A stretch of DNA of 16,320 bases, taken from contig JAJSAJ010000217.1 of assembly GCA_024274855.1 (NCBI GenBank), forward strand, positions 1-16,320, given 5' to 3'. Source of the DNA: Planctomycetota bacterium (GTDB lineage Bacteria; Planctomycetota; Planctomycetia; Pirellulales; Pirellulaceae). The translations under genes were made by a program, and so were the position numbers. Positions 8,700 to 16,050 of the stretch are shown piece by piece; the stretch's first letter is position 1, and every line of letters begins with the position of its first letter. The notes under the pieces are model-generated. The model worked only from the letters and a program-made list of their open reading frames with translations. It was not told the DNA's origin and searched no databases.

Positions 8700-8960
8700 G
8701 AGGCGATCGGATCGAGCCAGATACAAGAGTACCGCTTCAAAGGAGAAAAAGTATTCTTGGGCCAACGCGTGCCAGTGGCTCCAGAAGACTTCGAGGCCGA
8801 TCCGTTCCACACGCAGACAATCGACCGTGTCGAGCAAAGGAGCTACTTCCGCGACCCATGGGTATTGCCACTGCAGTCGAAACTCAGGATGGTCCCAGTT
8901 TCTTCGAATGTGGTCGCCCCATTGTCCAACCCCGACTGGCGGTGTAAGGCCGCGATTTCG
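8700..8960 (-). pseudogene. 3' fragment of a DUF2764 (V-ATPase-associated) gene
   Basis: A minus-strand frame different from that of subunit K reads RNRGLTPPVGVGQWGDHIRR, then NWDHPEFRLQWQYPWVAEVA, ERIGLEVFWSHWHALAQ and SFEAVLLYLARSDRL. The GVGQW..HIRRNW..PEF and F(S/D)FEAV(L/I)xY patterns fit the C-terminal half of DUF2764 proteins, which are encoded in V/A-ATPase operons, usually between subunits E and A. No start codon or N-terminal half is present: the homology begins where subunit K's homology ends (about 8954-8960), out of frame with it. After LYLAR the sequence loses resemblance; one frame gives DPIASGDSPVDELPAVGE and a stop, another a basic tail. Bases about 8605-8700 hold nothing recognisable before the USP fragment. 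The family is recognised from memory without a search. Confidence 0.55.
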
Positions 8961-9310
8961 GGCTTGTCTTTGCTGGCGTTAATCGCCGAGGCGCAGCAGG
9001 CTCCCTGCATAATGCCACTCATCATCAATGCCACGCCCGACAAGACGCCGATTGCCAAGAGCCCGGGCGCGGACTCGGCCGTGACTTCCCTCGCATTCAA
9101 AGTGAACATGACCACAATACCGTAAATTGTCTGCGAGGAAGGCAAGGCCGAAACGCCAACGTACCGGCCATATCCACCTTCGATTTCCAGCATCGCGCCG
9201 CATGCCGCCTGTCCCGCTCGTGAACAGCCCAGAATGCTGCCGATTGCACCCAGTGCGACCGGGGCGTAAAGCCCAGCCCACCCAAGAGCAAGGACCAATG
9301 GATCCATCAT
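8843..9310 (-). pseudogene. ntpK: V/A-type ATPase proteolipid subunit K, last helix lost
   Basis: The frame encodes 155 aa. Residues 1-119 are a recognisable K (c-ring) subunit: GLYAPVALGAIGSILGCSRAG in helix 1, EGGYGRYVGVSALPSSQTIY in the loop and helix 2, and VLSGVALMMSGIMQGACCAS in helix 3. In the family SAINASKDKPEIFG is followed by a fourth helix containing the ion-binding Glu (NtpK Glu139 in Enterococcus hirae). Here, after KPEI, the frame runs into ALHRQSGLDNGATTFEETG, which is out-of-frame DUF2764 sequence, and stops. The product would be a three-helix protein without the ion site, so rotor function is almost certainly lost. The ATG overlaps the end of the subunit I frame (ATGATG, stop at 9307). 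The junction sequence CCGAAATC may be a microhomology. Confidence 0.8.
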
Positions 9311-10586
9311 GAGCTCGCTTTCTTAGTGAATGCCTCGAAAGGGTAGCCTTCTTCGGAAAGGCTCCAGCTGAAAAACTCAATGCAGTTCAATCGCAATCCA
9401 TGAACCACGCCACCGATTACCGCCAATGTGAAGTTCAGGCCATGGCCGACCACCAGGATCAGGATTGCCGCCGCTATTCCCCTGCGACCGATTCTGGCCG
9501 TTGTCCCCGCAATGTCATTAAACGTCAGCGCCAGTTGCGAGCTGGCCAGCCCCAACGCGAAGAGCCGCAGATAGCTGAGCACGTCACCGAATGCCTTCGA
9601 GATGCCGGTCAGGCCTGTGATTCCATCAAGCAACCGCGAACCCAAGTCGCGAATGTCCATCGAAAAGGGACGATCACCGCTGAACAGCAAAACGGCTCTC
9701 GCCCCACCAGCCAACAAGGCAATGTCAACAGGAAGTAACCGGATCAACGGCGGACTCCCGGCCAACTTGAATCCGAACATCAAACCGCCCAGAATCATCG
9801 CTACCCAACCGAGCGGAGCAAGGAAACGTGTGGACCGCCGAAAACGCCATGCGGTGACAAGATTGGCCAGGAGCAGGTGAAACACGCCAACGATCATCGA
9901 CAGGCGCATCATCCCGCCCTGGTTCTTCATGTCGAGCATCTTCAAAGAAGACAGAACCGACCCTTCGGCAGGGCTTGCGCCGAAGTAACCACCGACCATG
10001 ATGCCGTATAGGAGTGATGCGATAACCAAAGCCAAGAATAGATTCCGCAATCGAATGTTTTCGCGAGTGTGACTCAGCTTGCGCCACAGCAAAATCAGGA
10101 TCGCACCCAGCAGCATTGCATACCCCGCGTCGGACAGAATCATGGCAAAGAAGACAGTAGTCGAATTGCCTCCATTTGATAGTGCGGTACGGTGTAGAAC
10201 CAGAACCGCGGTGGCCCGCAATCCTGCTTCGACGGTAAATGGAAGTCTCCTCACGGTTTCACCGCGTCGATCGCCTTGGCAAGCGAGTCACGCTCGCCTA
10301 ATAACTCATCGTGCCGCTGCCGAATAGTGAGTGCCTCGTGTTCAACCGTGGCAAAGTCAAATCCCAGAGGATTCTCCGCTTGCTGATGCCGATCGGGGCA
10401 TGTGCTCAAGTACTGCAACGCTTCTTGTGCTTCGGTGGAATAACCTCGGCCCGGTTTGCCGTCCCCCGTTGCCGGGGTGAGGTTGATCAAGTGCGCACAA
10501 CCGAGGCGCTGCAGACCTTCAAGAACGGCCTGCTTCTGGTCGATTGACCCGTAGAGCGTGATATTGTTGATGGGGACAATGGCCAT
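9307..10586 (-). pseudogene. ntpI: V/A-type ATPase subunit I (a-subunit), nonsense codon and internal deletion
   Basis: The gene starts at 10586 with MAIVPINNITLYGSIDQKQ, the normal N-terminus of subunit I, and runs 111 codons to AIDAVKP. A TGA (10251-10253) then stands where the family has Trp (PWGDF). The same frame continues as GDFHLPSKQ..RFWFYTVPHYQMEAI and stops again. From about 10165 another frame carries the membrane half: TVFFAMILSDAGYAMLLGAI, KAFGDVLSYLRLFALGLASS (the conserved Arg region lining the ion path) and HGLNFTLAVIGGVVHGLRL. It ends at 9307. Intact homologues are about 600-650 aa; roughly 150-220 residues are missing between HYQMEAI and TVFFAMI, joined out of frame. The gene is therefore a deletion and nonsense pseudogene, although the membrane half could be translated from an internal start (10254 or downstream). 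Confidence 0.85.
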
Positions 10587-11203
10587 TAGCGGTAATCCAA
10601 TAGCGATGCTTTCTCTTGTCGTTTCGCCTTGACAAGCTTCGAGCGAACCACGGCGGCTCGCTCCGCGTCACCCAGGTAGATGCAAATGCGGTGAATATTC
10701 TCTTGGGCGGTTGGAATCAGGATCTTTTCAAACAGATTGACCCGTTGCGTAATCCGAAGCACGGCCTTATCCAGTCGCGAGACCCGCTGCTTCTCGACTT
10801 GTTCACGAACATGCATCGAACTGACTATCTGCAAATACTTCACCAAAGTATCGACCCAACTCGGCGTTGCTAATGCCGAGTAGTCCTCGACCAGGCACTC
10901 CACGTTACGAAGCACGGGAAGCGATGCACCGATAACGTTTTCCTCGTCGATTTCCACGGCTCGGATTTTCACGTAGTCTGACAAGTCCATCGCCGCGGCG
11001 CCCAGAAGTTCTAGCAGGCCTTCTAACGACACCATAAGTTGGGTGATTTCGCGCCGCGTGGCCTCGAGCACCCTCTGCGCGATCTTCAACTCGACCGTCA
11101 ATTGGCGGCGTTTCAGGTCCAACGCCGGCAGAAAACGTTGAAAGGTCTTCAGCCAATCACGTTGCAGCTTCAGAGAACTCTTGTTAAGTGACAACGTTTC
11201 CAT
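10586..11203 (-). CDS. ntpD: V/A-type ATPase central stalk subunit D
   Basis: The 205-aa product has the normal length for subunit D. It begins METLSLNKSSLKLQRDWLKT, followed by FLPALDLKRRQL, the conserved start of this coiled-coil rotor shaft. The C-terminal helix carries RVSRLDKAVLRITQRVNLFE, the family signature near the end, with IPTAQENIHRICIYLGDAER. The centre (about 85-150) is the variable globular part. In the complete enzyme D turns inside the A3B3 head and links it to the membrane ring. Here neither A nor a functional K is encoded nearby, so its present role is doubtful. No strong Shine-Dalgarno is seen before the ATG. Its TAA shares one base with the ATG of subunit I, indicating translational coupling. 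The 154-bp gap to subunit B holds nothing I recognise. Confidence 0.88.
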   Translation of the reverse strand: METLSLNKSSLKLQRDWLKTFQRFLPALDLKRRQLTVELKIAQRVLEATRREITQLMVSLEGLLELLGAAAMDLSDYVKIRAVEIDEENVIGASLPVLRNVECLVEDYSALATPSWVDTLVKYLQIVSSMHVREQVEKQRVSRLDKAVLRITQRVNLFEKILIPTAQENIHRICIYLGDAERAAVVRSKLVKAKRQEKASLLDYR

Positions 11204-11357
11204 GGTCGGGGCTGCGTCGTTCTTGGAGCGTGTCTCGAGATTGTGAGGGTGAGGTTCCTGGCGAGCCGCGAAAGCGGGAAACCCTCGGGACGTCGCAGCT
11301 CAGCGAAAGCTTCACCCTCCCGGCTCAATAACCGCCAGTCAATCTCGGGACATACTC

Positions 11358-12692
11358 TTACATCGTGTGGGCCGTACTCTGCTTTGGATAGTACTTCTCG
11401 ATCAAGTCTTGCCTCATCAACAGTTCTTGCGGCTCGAAACACTCAGCCAGCGTTATCCAACAAAGGTCAAGCGCGTCGTTCAAGGTCATCGATACCTCTA
11501 GATTCATGAACCGATCAAGAAACAACTTGCCGAATGTCGCTGCATTATGATCGAATTCGGACAGCTCGAAGGCCATCGCCTTCTTCTGCTCGGCCTGCTT
11601 GGCCGCCGAGTAGAAGCGAATCATGGTATTCATGATCTGAGCGTGATCTTCGCAGGTCACTTTGCCGATCACTTGTTGTTTCAATCGCGACAGGGATCCG
11701 AACGGATCGATGGTCCCGTTGTGCAGATAAAACTGGCCTTCCGTGATGTAGCCCGTGTTGTCGGGTACAGGGTGGGCTACGTCGTTCCCCGGCATCGTTG
11801 TGACGGCCAGAATGGTTACCGACCCGGCACTCTTGTAGTCACACGCTCGCTCGTAACGCTGGGCCAGTTGACTGTAGAGGTCGCCCACATAGCCGTGATT
11901 CGCCGGAACCCGCTCAAGAGTAATGCCGATCTCTTTTAACGCATCCGCGTACGCGGTCATGTCGGTCAGCAACACCAGCACGCGCTTTGCTTCGTCCACG
12001 GCGAAACGCTCTGCGACCTTCAGGGCCAAATCCGGAATCAACAGACGTTCGACGATAGGATCGGACGCCTGGTTGACGAACATTACGACTCGTGAAAAGA
12101 TTCCCTCCTCTTCAAATTGCGTGCGGAAGAAATAGTAATCATCGAAGATCAGCCCCATGCGGCCGAAGATAATGATGTCGGCGTCGGCCTGGCTCCCGAT
12201 GCGAGCCAAGAGTTGGTTGTAAGGCTCACCGGCAATCGAGAAAATGGGGAGCTTTTGACTCTCGACTAGGCAGTTGAAGACGTCGATCATCGGAATCTTT
12301 GTTTCGATCATGCGTTTGGGCAACAGCCGCATTGTCGGATTCAGGGCTGGTCCACCGATGTCGATCTTGCGCTCGGCGGAAAGTGTCGGGCCATTGTCGA
12401 GCGGTTCCCCCGAACCGCGAAAAACGCGACCCAGGATGTTCGCCGAGTACGTGACCTTCAACGAATGGCGGAAAAAGCGTACCGTCGCGTCGGTCGACAT
12501 GCCCCTGCCTCCCGCGAAGACCTGTAGCGATACTTCGTCCCTTTCCAATTTGATCACTTGGGCCAACGACCGCTCGCCATCCCAGTTCTCGACCACGGCC
12601 AAATCGCCGAGCCCCACGTTCCCGGCGCGCACCTTGAGAATGTCGCCCACGATCGACAGAACACGCGTGCATCGAACCAAGTCTTCAAACAT
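11358..12692 (-). CDS. ntpB: V/A-type ATPase non-catalytic subunit B
   Basis: The frame is open to a TTG at 12713, but the ATG at 12692 gives MFEDLVRCTRVLSIVGDILK, matches the usual N-terminus and has GGGGAA about 8 nt upstream, so 444 aa are assigned. The beta-barrel domain (about 1-70) is followed by the nucleotide-binding fold with IPMIDVFNCLVESQKLPIFS, AGEPYNQLL in place of a P-loop, LLTDMTAYADALKEI, RVPANHGYVGDLYS and TTMPGNDVAHPVPDNTGYIT. The C-terminal helical domain contains IDPFGSLSRLKQ and ends LIEKYYPKQSTAHTM. These motifs match chlamydial-type B subunits. No frameshift or stop is seen. In a working enzyme B alternates with catalytic A in the hexameric head; A is normally the gene directly upstream but is absent here. 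The only other operon genes visible are D and broken I and K. Confidence 0.92.
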   Translation of the reverse strand: MFEDLVRCTRVLSIVGDILKVRAGNVGLGDLAVVENWDGERSLAQVIKLERDEVSLQVFAGGRGMSTDATVRFFRHSLKVTYSANILGRVFRGSGEPLDNGPTLSAERKIDIGGPALNPTMRLLPKRMIETKIPMIDVFNCLVESQKLPIFSIAGEPYNQLLARIGSQADADIIIFGRMGLIFDDYYFFRTQFEEEGIFSRVVMFVNQASDPIVERLLIPDLALKVAERFAVDEAKRVLVLLTDMTAYADALKEIGITLERVPANHGYVGDLYSQLAQRYERACDYKSAGSVTILAVTTMPGNDVAHPVPDNTGYITEGQFYLHNGTIDPFGSLSRLKQQVIGKVTCEDHAQIMNTMIRFYSAAKQAEQKKAMAFELSEFDHNAATFGKLFLDRFMNLEVSMTLNDALDLCWITLAECFEPQELLMRQDLIEKYYPKQSTAHTM

Positions 12693-13536
12693 GTCTGCGT
12701 TCCCCGAGAACAAGCTCCGTGTTGGCGGTTCGAAAATAAATCACGAAGTCCGTGGCTCGAGTCACCTTGTCACGGTTTGAGCCGATCTCCCACGAACCAA
12801 GAGGGCGGTGGTGCCATCGGGCTCTCCGCGGTTGCCACGCGATCGAAAGTTGTCAGAGGATCACTGCGCCATGCCCATTTTTTGTCGAGTGTTGTGTGTG
12901 GGGCTGGCTGCGGGAAGATTGCAATCGACGTGCCAGACGGAGAATGTCTTGTCGAGATGGAGCGTTACGTCCTTTATGGATCTCGACTTAAGACACCTCG
13001 TGTTGAATCTGGGCAGTGGGGAAGATCGCTGTCCGGATGTCGGTCGCCCGACAGGCCGTCAGGAAGCTGACACCCGAGGATGTTGCCGCAGACAACCAGC
13101 GTAGATCTGGTCGATCACTGCCAGTGGCCCACACGGTACTCGCCGATGAGAAGACCGCACAGCACGCCCGAAAGTAAGGGCCTGATCCCAGAACGTGGGG
13201 GCATGCCGGCAGCGAAGACGAGCATTTGCATCGTGGTTACTATACGGGTCTTCAGTTTTCCGCCGAGCTCGTCTCGACGGGAATCCAACTCAATAGCTAC
13301 CAAGGCCAGAAAACGGTAGCCCGCCCCCATCGGCCCTGCGCCGATGGGGCGAGGATTGTGCGGCGAGCAGGTGAGTTATGGGCTCCGCCAGCACTGGGCA
13401 TCGGAGCCGGGGCACGACCAAACGATGCCGGGGGCGACGTGGATGAGTACCGCGAAACGGTTCCAGGATCGTTTTAGCGTGAGTTGCCCGAGGAAGGCCA
13501 CGAGCAAATCAGCTGAGGCACCGGTAAGACACGACG
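12693..13536. other. Non-coding stretch where ATPase subunit A would be expected
   Basis: About 0.84 kb lies between subunit B and the tRNA-Asp unit. Open frames on both strands are short, overlapping and without recognisable motifs or good ribosome-binding sites. I looked for the C-terminus of V-ATPase subunit A on the minus strand and did not find one. The part from about 13320 to 13410 is rich in hairpins (13325-13349; GGCTCCG 13381-13387 with CGGAGCC 13402-13408). It may be an interspersed repeat or degraded sequence. Confidence 0.5.
13325..13349. repeat. GC-rich perfect hairpin
   Basis: CCCCATCGGC (13325-13334) and GCCGATGGGG (13340-13349) are perfect 10-bp inverted arms around a 5-nt loop. 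Neither strand has a T-tract directly after the stem, so an intrinsic terminator is doubtful. It may be a REP-like unit. Confidence 0.6.
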
Positions 13537-13571
13537 AAAAAAAGACCCACATCAGTTTGACGTAAGTCCTT
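13537..13571 (-). terminator. Intrinsic terminator of tRNA-Asp
   Basis: On the minus strand AAGGACTTACGTC pairs with GATGTGGGTCTT. The stem has 12 pairs, including three G-U pairs, with one bulged G and a 5-nt loop (AAACT). A run of seven T (A-tract 13537-13543) follows it directly. It starts 13 nt after the tRNA 3' end. Confidence 0.75.
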
Positions 13572-13584
13572 AATCTGACAAAAG

Positions 13585-13658
<74 letters not shown>

Positions 13659-13682
13659 TCAATGGCTGTTGGATACGGGTAG

Positions 13683-13710
13683 ATTATACTCGCACGGAAG
13701 GCGGCTGCAA
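13683..13710 (-). promoter_or_regulatory. Sigma-70-type promoter of tRNA-Asp
   Basis: On the minus strand a perfect -10 box, TATAAT (13683-13688), lies 24 nt upstream of the tRNA 5' end. A weak -35 candidate, TTGCAG (13705-13710), is placed 16 nt further upstream. The arrangement leaves a short leader before the mature tRNA. Confidence 0.7.
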
Positions 13711-13939
13711 GCCCTGATTTCCCCTCCCCGCCGTCTTATGTGCGATTCGCGCATGCTTACAGCAGGTGGACCCGAAGCGACGAGCGTGCGTGTCCGCCTT
13801 ACGAAGTCCGAATAATCGGCAGAACCCGGTTTTTTATACCGGATTGAAGCATTGCATGCGTTCGGTTGTGCACCATCGACTGAGTGTGACCTACGCTATA
13901 GAAGAGTGATATCGGTTGGCCGTGGATGGGAGATTTGCC

Positions 13940-14086
13940 ATGTGGAACTATGTTGATGGGGCATTAGAGCCGCTTGTCCATTTGTTTCAGACCCTGGACC
14001 GCCAGCAGTGGACGCTTGTCTTCGCAGGGGTCCTGGTCGTTGGGTTCCTGTGCATGCGCGGGTTTGGCTCGCGCACGAATTACTGA
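13940..14086 (+). CDS. 48-aa single-pass membrane miniprotein
   Basis: The frame reads MWNYVDGALEPLVHLFQTLD, then RQQWTLVFAGVLVVGFLCMR and GFGSRTNY. Residues 24-39 are a clear transmembrane segment, with an amphipathic N-terminal part and a short basic tail. GGGAG lies about 8 nt before the ATG. Synonymous third positions are mostly G/C/T as in the neighbours. I recall similar tiny proteins with a QQW..GFxCxRGFGSR pattern in Planctomycetes but know no function. The next gene on the same strand starts 84 nt downstream, so the two may be co-transcribed. The Trp/Arg pattern argues against a chance frame; conservation would settle it. Confidence 0.6.
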   Translation: MWNYVDGALEPLVHLFQTLDRQQWTLVFAGVLVVGFLCMRGFGSRTNY

Positions 14087-14170
14087 TGCGAGGTCAGATA
14101 GCACAAGATACGGGGCTGTATACAGGATTCGAATGAAGTCTGGAAGAACCCCAGGTGTGGGAGCGACGTC

Positions 14171-14575
14171 ATGAGTTGGATGCTGACGGGAATTGCCGGG
14201 CCGATGGCGTTGGCGGTCGTTGCGCTGGTGGGGTATTGGATCGGATTGCGAAAACGCAATGAACTGGATGCGGCCCTGCAAGAAGTCGAGGACTCGAAGC
14301 GGAATCTTTATCGGGCCGATTCGGTCATTCGGCAAGTGGAGTCTGTTTCTGCCCAACTGCGACGTCACTTGGCGGCTCATCACGCCAGTGTCCGCCATTG
14401 CCAGGAGCAGATTCGTCAGCTTGGCGAGCAAATGGAGCCGGCATCCGAAGCGGATGACCGCACAGTGGTTCGTCGTGTGTTGGAGCCGACTGATGCGGTG
14501 GCGACCGAAATCGCAACTGCCTACAATGAACTGCGCACGCACATGCGAACGCTTTCCGAGCTGCATGTTGTGTAG
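14171..14575 (+). CDS. Membrane-anchored coiled-coil protein, possibly sensor half of a truncated diguanylate cyclase
   Basis: The 134-aa product has an N-terminal membrane segment (about 4-25, ending GYWIGLRKRN) and a long helical region (30-90, ELDAALQEVEDSKRNLYRAD onward). It ends with ATEIATAYNELRTHMRTLSE. GGGAG lies about 9 nt before the ATG. In planctomycete GGDEF proteins I recall the same plan: a short anchor, a coiled coil with LRRHLAxHHASV, then (I/A)AxAYDEIRQQ..LMTFTE..TDPLTG leading into the GGDEF domain. Here the frame ends 14 codons after AYNE, and no GGDEF sequence follows in any frame before 14818. It may therefore be a remnant that lost its catalytic domain, or a short stand-alone regulator. 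Function is unknown. Confidence 0.6.
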   Translation: MSWMLTGIAGPMALAVVALVGYWIGLRKRNELDAALQEVEDSKRNLYRADSVIRQVESVSAQLRRHLAAHHASVRHCQEQIRQLGEQMEPASEADDRTVVRRVLEPTDAVATEIATAYNELRTHMRTLSELHVV

Positions 14576-14693
14576 CCTGGCCACAGCCAACGTGAGAAGC
14601 AGTTTGCATCCCGGGGGGCACGTCTTAAGGGCTCAATTTCGAGATTCTGCCCTGCCTCGGCCGCGAATCCTCATCGTAGCCGTTTACGCCGCT

Positions 14694-14771
14694 GGGGTCT
14701 GACGCAATTTTCGGCGGAGACAGCGTTTCTTTACGCGAACGCATTTTGTCGCCGAAAATGGGTCTAACCCC
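14694..14771. repeat. 78-bp REP/MITE-like palindromic element
   Basis: The left arm (14694-14716), GGGGTCTGACGCAATTTTCG.., mirrors the right arm (14750-14771), CGCCGAAAATGGGTCTAACC... Both share ATTTTCGGCG and GGGGT..GAC. The centre has a second small stem, GCGTT (14723-14727) with AACGC (14738-14742). GGGTCTGAC/GTCAGACCC ends are typical of REP-type repeats mobilised by RAYT transposases; none is encoded here. The element sits between two convergent genes and could act as a bidirectional transcription block. Confidence 0.65.
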
Positions 14772-14817
14772 TTGGAAACGCTGGAACTTCGCCAGCAGCA
14801 ACCGTTCGTAGCCTGAA

Positions 14818-16050
14818 TCAGAACAGGTCCTTGTTCGGCGCGTATCCAAGCTGGTGAACGCGCTGTCGGTCCTTGGCGGCTTGTCGGAGTTGTCCGCTGG
14901 CTTCGGCGGCGAGCATTCTGTGGTATGAAATGACGGCCACATTCCGCTCGATCCTCTTAAGCACGAGGTCGAGCGGTCGCATGTCAACCACCTGGTGTTT
15001 CAGCAGATCGACCTCCCATTGAAATGACCGCAATGCCCACTCGGCCAGATTCGCCGCCTGATTCAGATCACGCAAGGCGGGTTGAAAGTCTTTCAGTTGG
15101 TAATAGACGAACCCTCGTGTATCAAGAATCCCGGCGGTGCCGAACACGGCTCGATTGGCATCGGATAACGATGTTGGCAAGATCATCGAAAGGCTGCCTT
15201 CCTTGCCGAGTTGGTCGATCTGAGTGCGATCCCGTTTGGCATCTTCGGCGCGATCAAGTGTGTCAAATAGTTCGGCGCGTTGGAACAGCACGCCGGCCAG
15301 GTGCGCTTTGAGTGTGTTTCGCTTCTGTTTTGAGGACTTGGCCTGCTTGCGGTATTTGTCATATGTAGATTCGGCCCGCTTGACGGCTTGGTTCAGACTC
15401 TTCAGTGCGGCCTGGTACTTTTCGAGTTTACGAAGTGAAAATGCACGCCCCGCATAAAGAAGGGCTGCCGGATCCAGCATCGCCACTTGGTTGCCCGACA
15501 ATTGAATTGCTTCGTCTGCATTGCTCAAGGCCTTTTGCAATTCCAGCCCCCCGAGGGCACGGGCATAGGCCAAGGCGTTGAGTTGATCCGCGCGGGTCGA
15601 CGGGGCAGCCTCTGGATCAAGGATCGCTTTGGATTGGGCGATCGCCTCGCGATGGCGACCGAGATGCTGCAGCAGTTGGCTCCGGAGTTCGGCAGCCAAC
15701 TCCGAGTCGGGAGCCAATTGTCGAGCTCGACTACAGTCCTCAAGGCCACTGGCCCACTGCCCCGCTTGCCGTTTTAGTTCGGCTCGTGCGATCAGCAGGT
15801 CGACGTTTGTGCTATCCCAGGTAATGGCTTGATCTAAACGTTGAATTGCCTGCTCCAACTGGCCGTCCAATTCCAGGTTGGCAGCGGTGGCCTGATACCA
15901 CCGCGCGATTTCGCGAGGAAACTCGGCCAAACCAACAGGCCCGACGACAAGGCCGACAATCGCGACAACGATGAGTGTCTGCAGCACGGATCGACCATGT
16001 GGCCCCGGGCTGGGCGAGCGTTCGAGCTGTCGAGAATCGACTACGTTCAT
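14818..16050 (-). CDS. Membrane-anchored TPR protein
   Basis: The frame is open to 16278, but the first 76 codons look non-coding. The ATG at 16050 (MNVVDSRQLERSPSPGPHGR) has GGAAG upstream and gives 410 aa. A transmembrane helix at about 25-42 (TLIVVAIVGLVVGPVGLA) anchors the protein, with the bulk probably outside the cytoplasm. Tetratricopeptide-like helices follow: AANLELDGQLEQAIQRLDQA (57-76), IARAELKRQAGQWASGLEDC (87-106), ALSNADEAIQL, KLEKYQAALKSLNQA (208-222), AELFDTLDRAEDAKRD (259-274), YYQLKDFQPALRDLNQA (316-332) and a final AEASGQLRQAAKDRQRVHQL. A basic Lys-rich stretch lies at 232-250. Such proteins serve as scaffolds; the partner is unknown. Nothing recognisable lies in 16051-16320 upstream. 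Confidence 0.75.
   Translation of the reverse strand: MNVVDSRQLERSPSPGPHGRSVLQTLIVVAIVGLVVGPVGLAEFPREIARWYQATAANLELDGQLEQAIQRLDQAITWDSTNVDLLIARAELKRQAGQWASGLEDCSRARQLAPDSELAAELRSQLLQHLGRHREAIAQSKAILDPEAAPSTRADQLNALAYARALGGLELQKALSNADEAIQLSGNQVAMLDPAALLYAGRAFSLRKLEKYQAALKSLNQAVKRAESTYDKYRKQAKSSKQKRNTLKAHLAGVLFQRAELFDTLDRAEDAKRDRTQIDQLGKEGSLSMILPTSLSDANRAVFGTAGILDTRGFVYYQLKDFQPALRDLNQAANLAEWALRSFQWEVDLLKHQVVDMRPLDLVLKRIERNVAVISYHRMLAAEASGQLRQAAKDRQRVHQLGYAPNKDLF

Noticed and set aside
8843..9310. Subunit K as an intact gene of unusual C-terminus
   Set aside because: The length is near normal only by chance: the last 36 residues are out-of-frame DUF2764 sequence, and the helix with the ion-binding Glu is missing.
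10251..10253. TGA in subunit I as selenocysteine or Trp recoding
   Set aside because: The position is a conserved Trp rather than a Cys/Sec site, other genes here use TGA as a normal stop, and the same gene carries a second, independent deletion.
13115..13330. 71-codon minus-strand frame upstream of subunit B
   Set aside because: It partly overlaps the 13325-13349 hairpin, has no known motif, and no Shine-Dalgarno is evident.
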